NCBI RefSeq assembly: GCF_020171985.1
Contig: NZ_JAIVAL010000013.1
Span: 1 to 64,000, forward strand
Source: Halobacillus halophilus
GTDB lineage: Bacteria > Bacillota > Bacilli > Bacillales > Halobacillaceae
Direction: 5' to 3'
Length of the DNA stretch: 64,000 nucleotides
The notes below the pieces were generated by a model, which saw only the letters and a program-made list of their open reading frames with translations, was not told the origin of the DNA and searched no databases. Shown here piece after piece: positions 41,870 through 50,255 of this stretch (positions are counted from its first letter, which is position 1; each line of letters begins with the position of its first letter). A program made the position numbers and the translations under genes.

Positions 41870-41900
41870 AGCTATCGGAACTCCCCTTCATTTGGATCAC
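41870..41900 (-). promoter_or_regulatory. ECF sigma autoregulatory promoter
   Basis: On the minus strand GTGATCCAA, 14 bp, CGATAGCT, identical in both blocks and in spacing to the site at 40316-40346. About 75 bp upstream of the sigma start codon. Confidence 0.72.
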
Positions 41901-42010
41901 TTTTATTAGAAGCGGGCTGATTGAAACATGAGATTATTTTACTTGAGTCTGCCCACCTCTGCGAATTAAATACCTTTTGGAAAAGGCATAGTGACCAACT
42001 CTCTATGCCA

Positions 42011-42042
42011 TAAAAAATACGCCCTTTCTTATAGAAAGGACG
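42011..42042 (-). terminator. Terminator of the symporter gene
   Basis: Stem GCGTCCTTTC/GAAAGGGCGT (one G-T pair) followed on the minus strand by ATTTTTTAT. Confidence 0.85.
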
Positions 42043-42059
42043 CATGATGGATTTAAGAT

Positions 42060-43301
42060 CTAGGCTTGCATGGCTTCTCTTTCTTCACTTGCATCATCAT
42101 ACTTTTTCTCCGACTCTGCTACCACTACCGCACATGCTGCATCACCTGTGATGTTAAGAGCTGTACGAGTCATGTCCAGAAGACGGTCAATACCGATAAT
42201 CAAGGCAATTCCTTCGACTGGAAGAGCAACTTGATTCAGTACCATTGCAAGCATAATCAATCCAACACCTGGAACACCAGCTGTACCTATACTGGCAAGC
42301 ACCGCAGTTAGTACAACCATAATCAGCTGCCCAAATGATAGATCTGTATTATAAACTTGCGCAATAAAGACAGTGGCCACACCTTGCATGATAGCTGTAC
42401 CGTCCATATTTATAGTGGCCCCGAGAGGCTGCACGAAACTACTTACAGGTTTAGGAACGTTCAAATTTTCCTGAGCCGTCTTCATAGATATAGGAAGAGT
42501 AGAACTACTGCTTGATGTACTGAAACCAACGGTCATGGCCGGGAAGAAACCTTTGAAGAACTTCAATGGATTCATTTTACCCAGGAAGGATACGGCAGAT
42601 CCATAAGTAACAATTGCGTGGATAACTAATCCCAGTATAACGACAATCATATACATACCCATAGCTTTTGCACCTTCAAGTCCCATTGCTCCAATTGCGG
42701 ATGCTAATAGACCAAAGGCACCATAAGGAGCGAACCTCATGATTAAGTTAACCAAGTACATCATAATATCGTTACCTTGCTCAATTAACTTCATAATCCC
42801 TTCCGTCTTCTTGCCTAGAATAGCCAGGGCTAGTCCAATAAAGATGGAAAAGGCTATGATTTGAAGCATGTTTCCTTCGGCCATGGCTTGAATAGGATTT
42901 GTAGGAATAATGCCTGTAAACGTCTCAACCACGGAAGGAGCTTTTTCACTCTCATAGCTGGCTCCGGCTGTGTCAATCTCAATATTTCCAGGCTCGAAAA
43001 TATAAGCTAGTGAAAGGGCAATGCTGATAGCAATCGTAGTAGTAATTAGAAAGAATGCAACGGTTTTACCCCCGATACGGCCAAGCTTCTTAGGGTCACC
43101 CAGAGAAGCAGTTCCAAGCGTAATGGAAAAGAATACGATAGGAACAACTAACATTTTAATTAAATTCAAAAAAACGGTTCCTAACGGATTGAATATAAAA
43201 TTATCTAACGTTCCAAAGAGATCCGGTGCGGCAAAGTGCAAAGTGAGTCCCGTAACAGCACCGAGAAATAAACCAATAAATATTTTGGTGGTTAGATTCA
43301 T
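42060..43301 (-). CDS. Dicarboxylate/amino acid:cation symporter (DAACS)
   Basis: A 413-residue transporter of the GltP/GltT/DctA family. The signature serine-rich hairpin STSSSSSTLPISM precedes the ion/substrate motif NMDGTAIMQG, and DRLLDMTRTALNITGD gives the substrate-carboxylate-binding region near the C terminus. An Arg in DMTR at this position is usual for acidic substrates (glutamate/aspartate or C4-dicarboxylates). The upstream region has an extended -10 and a strong cre box, suggesting CcpA repression. Confidence 0.9.
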   Translation of the reverse strand: MNLTTKIFIGLFLGAVTGLTLHFAAPDLFGTLDNFIFNPLGTVFLNLIKMLVVPIVFFSITLGTASLGDPKKLGRIGGKTVAFFLITTTIAISIALSLAYIFEPGNIEIDTAGASYESEKAPSVVETFTGIIPTNPIQAMAEGNMLQIIAFSIFIGLALAILGKKTEGIMKLIEQGNDIMMYLVNLIMRFAPYGAFGLLASAIGAMGLEGAKAMGMYMIVVILGLVIHAIVTYGSAVSFLGKMNPLKFFKGFFPAMTVGFSTSSSSSTLPISMKTAQENLNVPKPVSSFVQPLGATINMDGTAIMQGVATVFIAQVYNTDLSFGQLIMVVLTAVLASIGTAGVPGVGLIMLAMVLNQVALPVEGIALIIGIDRLLDMTRTALNITGDAACAVVVAESEKKYDDASEEREAMQA

Positions 43302-43749
43302 AACGAAACCTCCTATAATAATATGAAAGCGCTTTCTTGTGTTTTTGTTAAAAAAATCGGGTATAAAAATGATACAGGGTCCCCGAAACCCAAGTAGATT
43401 GCGCTATTTTTGAATTATAGCACAAATTGTATATTTATTGAATAAAATTTCTGAAACTATTCTAGCAAACTAATCATTCAGGTGTAAGGGCTGAGGACCT
43501 ATGAATCAAACCTTCCTCGCTTTCTAACAGCTTAAGTGAAGTTTATGGGTGTTTTGACATTGGAAATAATCATCTAAAGTTCTTTGTTGCATGTTCCAAA
43601 AGATTCCCTGTATATAAATGAAGACCAGACAAACGAGGTTATTTGTCTGGTCTAAAGGAATAACATCACCATTGTTTATACACAGCCCCTCTTTATAAGA
43701 GAGGTTCGCTTTTCAATAGGTCTTATATAATTCTGCCTTCTCCGCTTAC
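43302..43749. other. Intergenic region with symporter promoter, cre box and hairpins
   Basis: No gene seen. The left part is the symporter leader: an extended -10 TGCTATAAT on the minus strand (43414-43422) and a cre box (43324-43337). The right part has a 12-bp stem AGACCAGACAAA/TTTGTCTGGTCT (43622-43653) and a shorter stem CCTCTT/AAGAGG near 43687, possible terminators for the convergently read PLP-enzyme gene. Confidence 0.55.
43324..43337. promoter_or_regulatory. cre box upstream of the symporter
   Basis: TGAAAGCGCTTTCT contains a 12-bp perfect palindrome and matches TGWAANCGNTNWCA at all but the last base. It lies in the leader about 75 bp downstream of the likely -10, a roadblock position. 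Confidence 0.65.
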
Positions 43750-44898
43750 TTATTTTAATGATTCTTCAATGGACTGATTCAGTTGGTTAATAATGTCTTC
43801 CTCCTCTTCAATTCCAATGGATAGACGAATAATATAATCCGTGATGCCCACCTTTTCACGATCCTGTTCCGACAAAGCACGGTGAGAGGTGCGAACGGGA
43901 TAGGACACTGTGGTTTCGAGTCCTGCAAGCGTCGGAGCAATCTTAATCCATCCTAGTGATTTAAAGAATTGATCCAGATCAATATTGGCATCAAGTTCAA
44001 TGGTAACAATCGCCCCGTTTCCTCGATCCGAAACAAATTCGGGATAATACACATGCTTCACGGCATGATTTTTTCTAAGTGCCGTCGCTACAGAACCTGC
44101 GTTGTGGGACTGCTGCTTCATTCGAAGTCCTAAGGTCTTCGATCCGCGCTGGGTCAGCCAAGCTTCAAACGGACTTAAATTAGCGCCGAGCGTCACGACT
44201 TTCTGCGTTGCCTCATGGATCAAATCCTTATCGCCTGCAAGTACTCCGCAAGTTACATCGCTGTGACCGCCTATGTATTTGGTAGCACTATGGACCACAA
44301 GATTAACACCAAGCGGATAAGGTCGCAGTAAATAAGGAGTTGCAAACGTATTATCCACCATTGTTTTAATACCATGTTCCTTAGCCAGCTCGACTAGTCC
44401 TTTTAAATTCTCGACACGTAAAAATGGATTGGAGATGGATTCAGCGTATAGGAGCTTTGTACGATCATTAATAGCATCCCGAATTTGACGTTGATCCGAG
44501 AACGATACCATACTTACATCAATCCCAAAAGTCTGCAGTTCTTTTGTGAGAAGTTTGTGAGTGCCTCCATACAAATCTTCAGCGGCAACAATATGATCGC
44601 CGGGTTTAGCTACCGATAAAATACCAGCCAAAATGGCGGACATCCCTGAAGAAGTAGCGAGCCCTGCTTCAGCTTCTTCAAGATTAGCAATTGAATCTCC
44701 CAGTTCATCCGTATTAGGATTCCTTTCACGGCTGTATAGATAAGGAGAGTCTCCTTCATAGTAACTTTCCAGATGATCTAAATCCTTAAAAGTAAAAGCT
44801 GTCGTCTGGTAGATTGGTGTATTTTTACTATTTTGGACAAGCGTTTGATCGACTTTGTTGTGTACAACTTTCGTGTCAAAAGATGATTGTTTTTTCAT
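43750..44898 (-). CDS. Cys/Met-metabolism PLP enzyme (cystathionine synthase/lyase family)
   Basis: A 382-residue fold-type I PLP enzyme. The PLP lysine is in VVHSATKYIGGHSDVTCGVL; ATSSGMSAILAGIL and DNTFATPYLLRP are family motifs, as is SYPVRTSHRAL near the C terminus. Candidates are cystathionine gamma-synthase, cystathionine or methionine gamma-lyase; sequence alone does not separate them. The start at 44898 follows GGAGGAG. It has its own near-consensus promoter (44935-44964), so it need not be cotranscribed with the NUDIX gene. Confidence 0.85.
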   Translation of the reverse strand: MKKQSSFDTKVVHNKVDQTLVQNSKNTPIYQTTAFTFKDLDHLESYYEGDSPYLYSRERNPNTDELGDSIANLEEAEAGLATSSGMSAILAGILSVAKPGDHIVAAEDLYGGTHKLLTKELQTFGIDVSMVSFSDQRQIRDAINDRTKLLYAESISNPFLRVENLKGLVELAKEHGIKTMVDNTFATPYLLRPYPLGVNLVVHSATKYIGGHSDVTCGVLAGDKDLIHEATQKVVTLGANLSPFEAWLTQRGSKTLGLRMKQQSHNAGSVATALRKNHAVKHVYYPEFVSDRGNGAIVTIELDANIDLDQFFKSLGWIKIAPTLAGLETTVSYPVRTSHRALSEQDREKVGITDYIIRLSIGIEEEEDIINQLNQSIEESLK

Positions 44899-44934
44899 AA
44901 TGATGATCTCCTCCACTTTCACTGTTAATCAACG

Positions 44935-44964
44935 ATTATATAGAGCAATTGTACTTTTTGTCAA
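44935..44964 (-). promoter_or_regulatory. Near-consensus sigma-A promoter of the PLP-enzyme gene
   Basis: On the minus strand TTGACA (complement 44959-44964), 18 bp, TATAAT (complement 44935-44940). The -35 overlaps the NUDIX stop codon. No T-box or S-box fits in the short leader. Confidence 0.75.
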
Positions 44965-45566
44965 AGTTTTTCGACTTCTTCAAGGATAGCCTGGATAACA
45001 AATTCGTAATAAGCCTGGTCATGGGGGACAAAATCCCGATAGCCAGCACGGAACTTGCGATTATCTATTACTGAACTTGCGTCTGTTGACTCTTTTGCTC
45101 CTTTAAGTACTTGATTAAATCCATTGATCTCTACCCTTATGACATCTTCTACTTCTTTTCCGAGTGAAAAAACATGCTCAGCCGGATAAGGAGTGAGATA
45201 CACACGGCAAAACTCTCTGTCTTTTAATGTGTCAGAACTAAGCTCTTCTTTATAGGTACCTATACTTTTTAGAGCGTCTTTCCATACAGAAATACCTAGC
45301 TCCTCATAGATTTCCCTGCTCCCCGCCTGAATAATGTTTTCGCCTGCTTCTATGTGTCCTGCCGCAGAGATGTCATATAAACTTGGGAATTCTGCTTTAT
45401 CCCGAGCCCTCTTCTGAAAGAACAAATAAAGATGTCCATCTGCGTTTATTTCATAAAACCAACAGTGGAAAGTTTCATGCCAGTCCCCGTCGCGATGTAT
45501 CTCATTTCGTTTCTTCACATCTAATGGATTTCCTCTATGATCAAAAACTTGCAGCCACTCCGTCAC
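44961..45566 (-). CDS. NUDIX hydrolase
   Basis: A 201-residue hydrolase of nucleoside diphosphates linked to another group. The full Nudix box GHIEAGENIIQAGSREIYEELGI is split here as GHIEAGENIIQAG plus SREIYEELGI (about residues 69-91). The N terminus with VFDHRGNPLDVKKRNEIHRD resembles the isopentenyl-diphosphate isomerase-like/YfcD subgroup. It overlaps the upstream hydrolase gene by four bases (ATGA type), so the two are coupled. Confidence 0.87.
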   Translation of the reverse strand: MTEWLQVFDHRGNPLDVKKRNEIHRDGDWHETFHCWFYEINADGHLYLFFQKRARDKAEFPSLYDISAAGHIEAGENIIQAGSREIYEELGISVWKDALKSIGTYKEELSSDTLKDREFCRVYLTPYPAEHVFSLGKEVEDVIRVEINGFNQVLKGAKESTDASSVIDNRKFRAGYRDFVPHDQAYYEFVIQAILEEVEKL

Positions 45567-46405
45567 TTTACGCCTCCTAACTCTTTCAATTCATGTTCGA
45601 AACGTTCTTTCTCTTCAAGAAAAGGATAGTGGTTACTTTCTTCAAAGATGGTTAGTCTGGAATCATTTAAATAATGATGCATTTCAATAGAAAATTCCAC
45701 GGGACATTGAACATCATATTTTCCAGCAGCAATCCAAATGGGTACGTTTATTTTGTAAAGCTGCTGTGTAACATCAAAAATGTGTAGCTCCCTTGCGAAG
45801 AAGTCCATACGGGCACGCGACATTTCTTTATGTATATTTTTTGAGAAGTAATTCTCATATTTAAAAGCACGAACTAATGACAATTTTGTTCTTTCAGCCT
45901 GTAAGTGTCGCTTCTCCCCACTCGTTAACAGAGGAGATTTCAACTGTTCAATTAATTGCTGCATATATGAAAAATGTGGATGGTGATGATGATAAATACA
46001 CTTAGGAGAATCCATATACATACGGGCAGCCGCATTAGTAATCACTAATTGATTCAACGAATGGGAAGCTGCCAAGCCATATACTAAACCGAGCATTCCA
46101 CCCGTCGAATGGCCAGCGAATGACCAAGAAGGAAATCCCAACTCTTCCCTGATGGCTTCAAGGTCCAGGACCGATTCCATCATGCTTAATTGATAAGGTT
46201 CATGAGCTGCTTCAGAGCCCCCTGCCTCCCTTAAGTTCGCTAAAAATACTTGATACATACCCGTGAAACAATCAGCAAAATAATCTCCTGTAGAATTAAA
46301 AATTGAATATAGATGGCTGACACAAAGAGGCGACCCTTCTCCCTTACAAAATACCTCAAAAGTCCCTCTAGGTGTCTCCACCATAATCACGTTCCAAGAT
46401 CCCAT
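45563..46405 (-). CDS. Alpha/beta hydrolase
   Basis: A 280-residue alpha/beta hydrolase. The nucleophile elbow is AGHSTGG, a candidate acid is Asp in AAGKYDVQCP and the His in ESNHYPFLEE. A YHHHHPHF His cluster lies in the cap region (about residue 140). AGGAGG precedes the ATG. It is cotranscribed with the NUDIX gene. Substrate unknown. Confidence 0.83.
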   Translation of the reverse strand: MGSWNVIMVETPRGTFEVFCKGEGSPLCVSHLYSIFNSTGDYFADCFTGMYQVFLANLREAGGSEAAHEPYQLSMMESVLDLEAIREELGFPSWSFAGHSTGGMLGLVYGLAASHSLNQLVITNAAARMYMDSPKCIYHHHHPHFSYMQQLIEQLKSPLLTSGEKRHLQAERTKLSLVRAFKYENYFSKNIHKEMSRARMDFFARELHIFDVTQQLYKINVPIWIAAGKYDVQCPVEFSIEMHHYLNDSRLTIFEESNHYPFLEEKERFEHELKELGGVK

Positions 46406-46463
46406 CTCCCTACCTCCTCTTTCTCTAAGTTTAGCAAAACCATTCTTAAGTTGGAATAATACA

Positions 46464-46480
46464 CCACCTCAGGTCATCCA
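46464..46480. repeat. Palindromic hairpin repeat, half copy
   Basis: CCACCTCAGGTCATCCA is identical to the left arm of the copies at 24494 and 50126, but the right arm is missing; unrelated AT-rich sequence follows. Confidence 0.85.
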
Positions 46481-46560
46481 TATATTGTAATTATGGTAAC
46501 AAAATCCATGTTTATCTTTTTTTATACAAAGGAAACCTATTCTTGAAGGAGGAGATTCGT

Positions 46561-46734
46561 ATGGCAAATAAAAAGCCACGACGAGGAAAAGTAGAGGATA
46601 CGAACGAAGCAGCCGAAATATTCAGCAGCCGTCTAACGTACACAAAAGCTTTTGTTCCACAGCAGGAGACAGTAGCTGAAGAAAAACCTTCCGAAGGTGA
46701 AGCTATGTATCATCATTATACAGACGAAGATTAA
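46561..46734 (+). CDS. Small acidic/basic protein, 57 residues, unknown
   Basis: A hydrophilic protein starting MANKKPRRGKVED, then AAEIFSSRLTYTKAF and an acidic tail ending HHYTDED. The ATG at 46561 follows AAGGAGGAGATTCGT; a frame start at 46543 lies inside that ribosome site. A terminator follows. I do not recognise a family. Confidence 0.7.
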   Translation: MANKKPRRGKVEDTNEAAEIFSSRLTYTKAFVPQQETVAEEKPSEGEAMYHHYTDED

Positions 46735-46768
46735 AAGCCTGACTCCAATACATTGGAGCCAGGCTTTA
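46734..46768 (+). terminator. Terminator of the 57-residue gene
   Basis: Stem AAGCCTG.CTCCAA/TTGGAG.CAGGCTT (one mismatch) and T-rich tail. Confidence 0.8.
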
Positions 46769-47046
46769 CTATTACCTTCTTAACAAGTGGAGGCCTATGT
46801 TAAATCTTCTTTCCGCATGTAGTTTCCTTTTTCCGTTGAAGCTGATATAAGCTATTTAAATTAGTGCCAAAACCGTTGTTGCGACAGATTCAATCATTAT
46901 GACCCCGTTTAGCGCGTTCGACACTTTCTATTCCAAATTCAACCCCATCTATTTCCGAAAATTCTGTTATCATTAGTATAATAGATATAGGAGTAAACGA
47001 AAAGGAAATTACCATTCATTGACATGAAGCGGCTAAAAGGAACTAA
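46769..47046. other. Intergenic region with a promoter only
   Basis: No gene or structure seen. A TATAAT at 46977-46982 with a weak TTCCGA 18 bp upstream is the likely promoter of the next gene. Confidence 0.5.
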
Positions 47047-48501
47047 ATGAGAGAAAGGGTTATACATATGTGGAAAAACAAAAACAAATGGAAATGGCTG
47101 GGGATTATAGCCGTTCTGCTGATTTTTGCGATAGGAACATACGTGACGACATCAGATAGTAAGGATCGTATTACATATAGTCAGAAATCCAAACCACAAC
47201 GAAAGGCAAAACCCGTAAATCAGGACGATCTGCCAACCAAATGGCAAGAAGTTGAAAGCTACGAGAAAATAAACGATTTTTATAAAGAAAGAGTGCCCGG
47301 TCTTGAGCTTGCACAGGAGAAGGGATTAACGACTTTCCCCCAAGAAACTGCCAAGCTGCCGCAACGGGATGGACGCATGCAAATTAATGAAGTATGGCAT
47401 AGCGGCCGCTCCATTTATATCTTTTACAGTATTGATTTATCCGCGCTAATCACGGAAGAAACCAATAACTATGTGAATAATGTCCCTTCGGTAGAAGAAG
47501 TGAAATTAAAAAAGAACCAAGATGCTGATACACAAACACTTTCCACTCATGCACCGCCCATGCAGTATGGAGAGGGGGTTATTTTTGAAAATCGTCTTTA
47601 TAGTATGGTCCAAACGTTACCGATCCCTAAAGATGGAGAACCGGACCGGATGGTTCCTAATCCTGAAGAGTTTAACCAACAGCTTTTAACCTCAATGACC
47701 TTCCGGATTGATGGAGATATGTATGAATCGAAGTCCATGCCCGTTCAATATGCATTCGACCCCGATAAGAACCGGTTAGGGCATTACACTTTTGATAGAA
47801 TATATCAAAATGACGGACTAGCCGTCGAACCTTTAGAAATTAACCTGGGAATCACAGAAAGTTTTCTCAAGGTAAGGGTTGATCATCAACAAGCGAAATT
47901 TAATTCCTCCTTGAATGCTACTTTAATAACCAAAGACGGAAAACAGGTCCCTATCACTCCTTTCCTGCAAAAAGTAGAAGGTCAAGAGAACATTTATGAG
48001 GGATATTTCAGACCGGTTTATTCTGTACCTGAAGAGGTATCACTGGAAGTGAAAAACGTCCATTTAACTAGCGGTGATTCATTTTCTTTTAATGTAGATC
48101 TCTCTGAGATAAATCCAAAAGTCAGAGGAAATACAAGTGTTAATAAAAAGGCAGCAGAGATATATAACACGGATGTTTATATCGAGCAATTAAACACTCA
48201 TGGTGAGCACGGAATGGATGTACGACTCGGGTTTAGACCTCAAGATTTTGAACAGCCCAAAAAATTAATCGGCATTTCTCCCAGACAAATGGGCGGACCT
48301 GCTTTTGAACGACCTAAAAATGTCCATATTGAAAGTGATAACGGAAAGGAGGCCAATGTTGAATATGGAGGTTCGGAAGACAGCGCCTATATTAACGTTA
48401 AGGATTCCCTTGTTCAAGATGCTTCTAACCTGGAAATAACTTTAAAAAATGCGGTCTTTACCAAGCAGGTCAACCAGAAGTTTGAGGCAGAGAAACAGTA
48501 A
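47047..48501 (+). CDS. Membrane-anchored extracytoplasmic protein, unknown
   Basis: A 484-residue protein with a basic N terminus and one membrane helix (about residues 15-32, WLGIIAVLLIFAIGTYVTT), then a Lys-rich linker and a large outside domain of beta character with no cysteines. Segments such as NEVWHSGRSIYIFYSIDLSA and the YEGYFRPVYSVPEEVSLEVK region suggest an Ig-like or DUF4179-like fold, but I do not recognise the family. AAAAGGAACTAA precedes the ATG at 47047; ATG 47068 is an alternative. Convergent with the next hydrolase gene. Confidence 0.7.
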   Translation: MRERVIHMWKNKNKWKWLGIIAVLLIFAIGTYVTTSDSKDRITYSQKSKPQRKAKPVNQDDLPTKWQEVESYEKINDFYKERVPGLELAQEKGLTTFPQETAKLPQRDGRMQINEVWHSGRSIYIFYSIDLSALITEETNNYVNNVPSVEEVKLKKNQDADTQTLSTHAPPMQYGEGVIFENRLYSMVQTLPIPKDGEPDRMVPNPEEFNQQLLTSMTFRIDGDMYESKSMPVQYAFDPDKNRLGHYTFDRIYQNDGLAVEPLEINLGITESFLKVRVDHQQAKFNSSLNATLITKDGKQVPITPFLQKVEGQENIYEGYFRPVYSVPEEVSLEVKNVHLTSGDSFSFNVDLSEINPKVRGNTSVNKKAAEIYNTDVYIEQLNTHGEHGMDVRLGFRPQDFEQPKKLIGISPRQMGGPAFERPKNVHIESDNGKEANVEYGGSEDSAYINVKDSLVQDASNLEITLKNAVFTKQVNQKFEAEKQ

Positions 48502-48532
48502 AAAAAGCAGAGATTAAATCTCTGCTTTTTTT
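48502..48532. terminator. Bidirectional terminator
   Basis: Stem AAAAAGCAGAGAT/ATCTCTGCTTTTT between convergent genes. Confidence 0.88.
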
Positions 48533-49299
48533 GATGATACTTTTTTTTCAATAAATTCTTTAATATATTGGTTAAAGATTGGCCAATGTGTTGCTGGAAT
48601 TTGGTGATAGGCCCTTTCAATGTAAACAAGGGTTGTATCAGGGCAGTTAAAATAATACTTCACGTGATGATTAATCCAGAATTCCTTCGTTCCATACATA
48701 AGTAGAAGAGGCACTTCTAATTTAGGAAGTCTGCGGCTGCAATCGAAACGAAAACCTCTGTTATAGAACTCATACCACGCATCCGGACTGGATTTAGCCA
48801 TATGTTCACTTAACTCCTGCTTGATGTCCGGATCTCTGAAGTGAGAATTACTTAATAATTTAGCTAGCGTCTCTGGGCTTTTTCTTACCCACTCCATGCC
48901 CACTAAAAATTCAAACCGCAATCCGCCAGTATCAACCTTTGGAAATCCCCCAGCCAATATAAGCGCGTGGACTCGCTTCGGATAAGTTAGTGCAAATTCC
49001 TGAGCAACCATCCCACCGCATGAATAACCAACAAGAGATACTTTATCAATCCTCAAATGGTCAACTAATTGTTTAATTTCCCTTGCATAGAAGGTAATAT
49101 CAGGAGCTTTAGTCACGAGCTCCGAATCTCCATTCCCGCTTAAATCAGGAAATATAATTCGGAAGTGTTCAGCTAAAGCATGCTGCTGTCTAAATACTTT
49201 CCTTCCCATCCCTGGTGGATGTATAAATATGATTGCTTCCCCATTTCCTTTATCCTCATAAAATAATTGTTTTCCATGTTTCTCAGTAAAATAAGGCAT
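48514..49299 (-). CDS. Alpha/beta hydrolase
   Basis: A 261-residue alpha/beta hydrolase. IFIHPPGMGRKVF forms the oxyanion loop, GYSCGGMVAQEF the nucleophile elbow (Ser) and ERAYHQIPATHW the His region. At the usual acid position the sequence is YGTKEFW, so the catalytic Asp is replaced or shifted. The ATG at 49299 follows GGGGGAT. Substrate unknown; one of three such hydrolases within 5.6 kb. Confidence 0.82.
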   Translation of the reverse strand: MPYFTEKHGKQLFYEDKGNGEAIIFIHPPGMGRKVFRQQHALAEHFRIIFPDLSGNGDSELVTKAPDITFYAREIKQLVDHLRIDKVSLVGYSCGGMVAQEFALTYPKRVHALILAGGFPKVDTGGLRFEFLVGMEWVRKSPETLAKLLSNSHFRDPDIKQELSEHMAKSSPDAWYEFYNRGFRFDCSRRLPKLEVPLLLMYGTKEFWINHHVKYYFNCPDTTLVYIERAYHQIPATHWPIFNQYIKEFIEKKVSSKKAEI

Positions 49300-49506
49300 T
49301 GACCATCCCCCACTCATCCATCCTAGTACCTTAGCCTTTTCCGAATTTCATCTCTTTATACTATTAAGTAAATATTTTACATTTGATTTATAATTAAAAA
49401 ACCAACTGTGTCTATTTTATTAACAGCTTGATATTCAATTGACACTTTGATTTATTCGAGCGTAAACTGAGAACGTACAACCTATTTTGGAAGGAGTAAA
49501 AGCTTT

Positions 49507-50085
49507 ATGAAGCATTTCATCATACTTAGCATGACGCTTTTGTTCACAATATTGCTTGCAGGATGCGGCAGCGGTGAACTTGAAAATACACTGGACTGGG
49601 AAACACAGAACTTCAAAGCAACCACTCAGGAAGAGGCTGAGTTTGCTGTTGAGGACATGGAAGGAAAAGTTTGGCTGGCTGACTTCATCTTTACTTCTTG
49701 TAACACGGTCTGTCCGCCCATGACCCGCAATATGGCTCAGATCCAGGATCAACTTCAGGAAAAAGACATAGAAGCTGAAATCGTTTCGTTTAGCGTAGAT
49801 CCCACTGTGGACTCTCCTGATGAATTAAAGGAATTCGGCAATAAATATGGAGTGGACTATAGCAATTGGACCTTTTTAACGGGTTATACGCAGGAGGAGA
49901 TTCAAAATTTCGCTCAGGATAGTTTCAATGCTCCCGTTCAAAAAACAGAAGGCAATGATCAAGTCACTCACGGGACCTCCTTCTATCTTGTCGGAAAAGA
50001 TGGCAACGTGTTAAAAAAATATAGAGGAGACACCGATGTCCCCTATGATCAAATCATTGAAGATGTTAAAACAGCAGCCAACTGA
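49507..50085 (+). CDS. Sco/SenC-family lipoprotein (YpmQ-like)
   Basis: A 192-residue thioredoxin-fold copper chaperone. A lipoprotein signal ends at LLAGC (lipid Cys20). The copper/redox motif C65-NTV-C69 is in FTSCNTVCPPM and the third ligand H155 is in QVTHGTSFY. It would help assemble the CuA centre of cytochrome c oxidase at the outer face of the membrane. GGAAGGAG precedes the ATG. It is not beside cytochrome oxidase genes here. Confidence 0.92.
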   Translation: MKHFIILSMTLLFTILLAGCGSGELENTLDWETQNFKATTQEEAEFAVEDMEGKVWLADFIFTSCNTVCPPMTRNMAQIQDQLQEKDIEAEIVSFSVDPTVDSPDELKEFGNKYGVDYSNWTFLTGYTQEEIQNFAQDSFNAPVQKTEGNDQVTHGTSFYLVGKDGNVLKKYRGDTDVPYDQIIEDVKTAAN

Positions 50086-50092
50086 CTAAAAT

Positions 50093-50117
50093 AGCGTTCC
50101 TATCGGGACGCTTTTTT
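50093..50117 (+). terminator. Terminator of the Sco gene
   Basis: Stem AGCGTTCC/GGGACGCT (one G-T pair) then TTTTTTATA. Confidence 0.8.
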
Positions 50118-50125
50118 ATATGGTT

Positions 50126-50178
50126 AATCATTCCACCTCAGGTCATCCAGATTATGGATGACCTGAGGTGGAATGATT
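50126..50178. repeat. Palindromic hairpin repeat, longest copy
   Basis: A perfect 24-bp stem: AATCATT plus CCACCTCAGGTCATCCA, loop GATTA, and the exact complement. The core 17 bp and loop are identical to the copy at 24494. Confidence 0.95.
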
Positions 50179-50255
50179 TTACTTTTATGAAGTATTTAAG
50201 CTACTCTGAATAAAAGGATTTGCTGGGCCAAAAATGATGAAGCGAGGGGAACTAT

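Noticed and set aside
43622-43653. The AGACCAGACAAA hairpin as a riboswitch or attenuator for the symporter
   Set aside because: It lies upstream of the likely symporter promoter and is better explained as a terminator or a passive hairpin.
44899-44960. T-box or S-box leader before the Cys/Met PLP-enzyme gene
   Set aside because: The leader is too short and contains a plain TTGACA-N18-TATAAT promoter instead.
46797-46850. A 17-codon hydrophobic mini frame after GTGGAGG
   Set aside because: Very short, no terminator, no composition signal beyond chance hydrophobicity.
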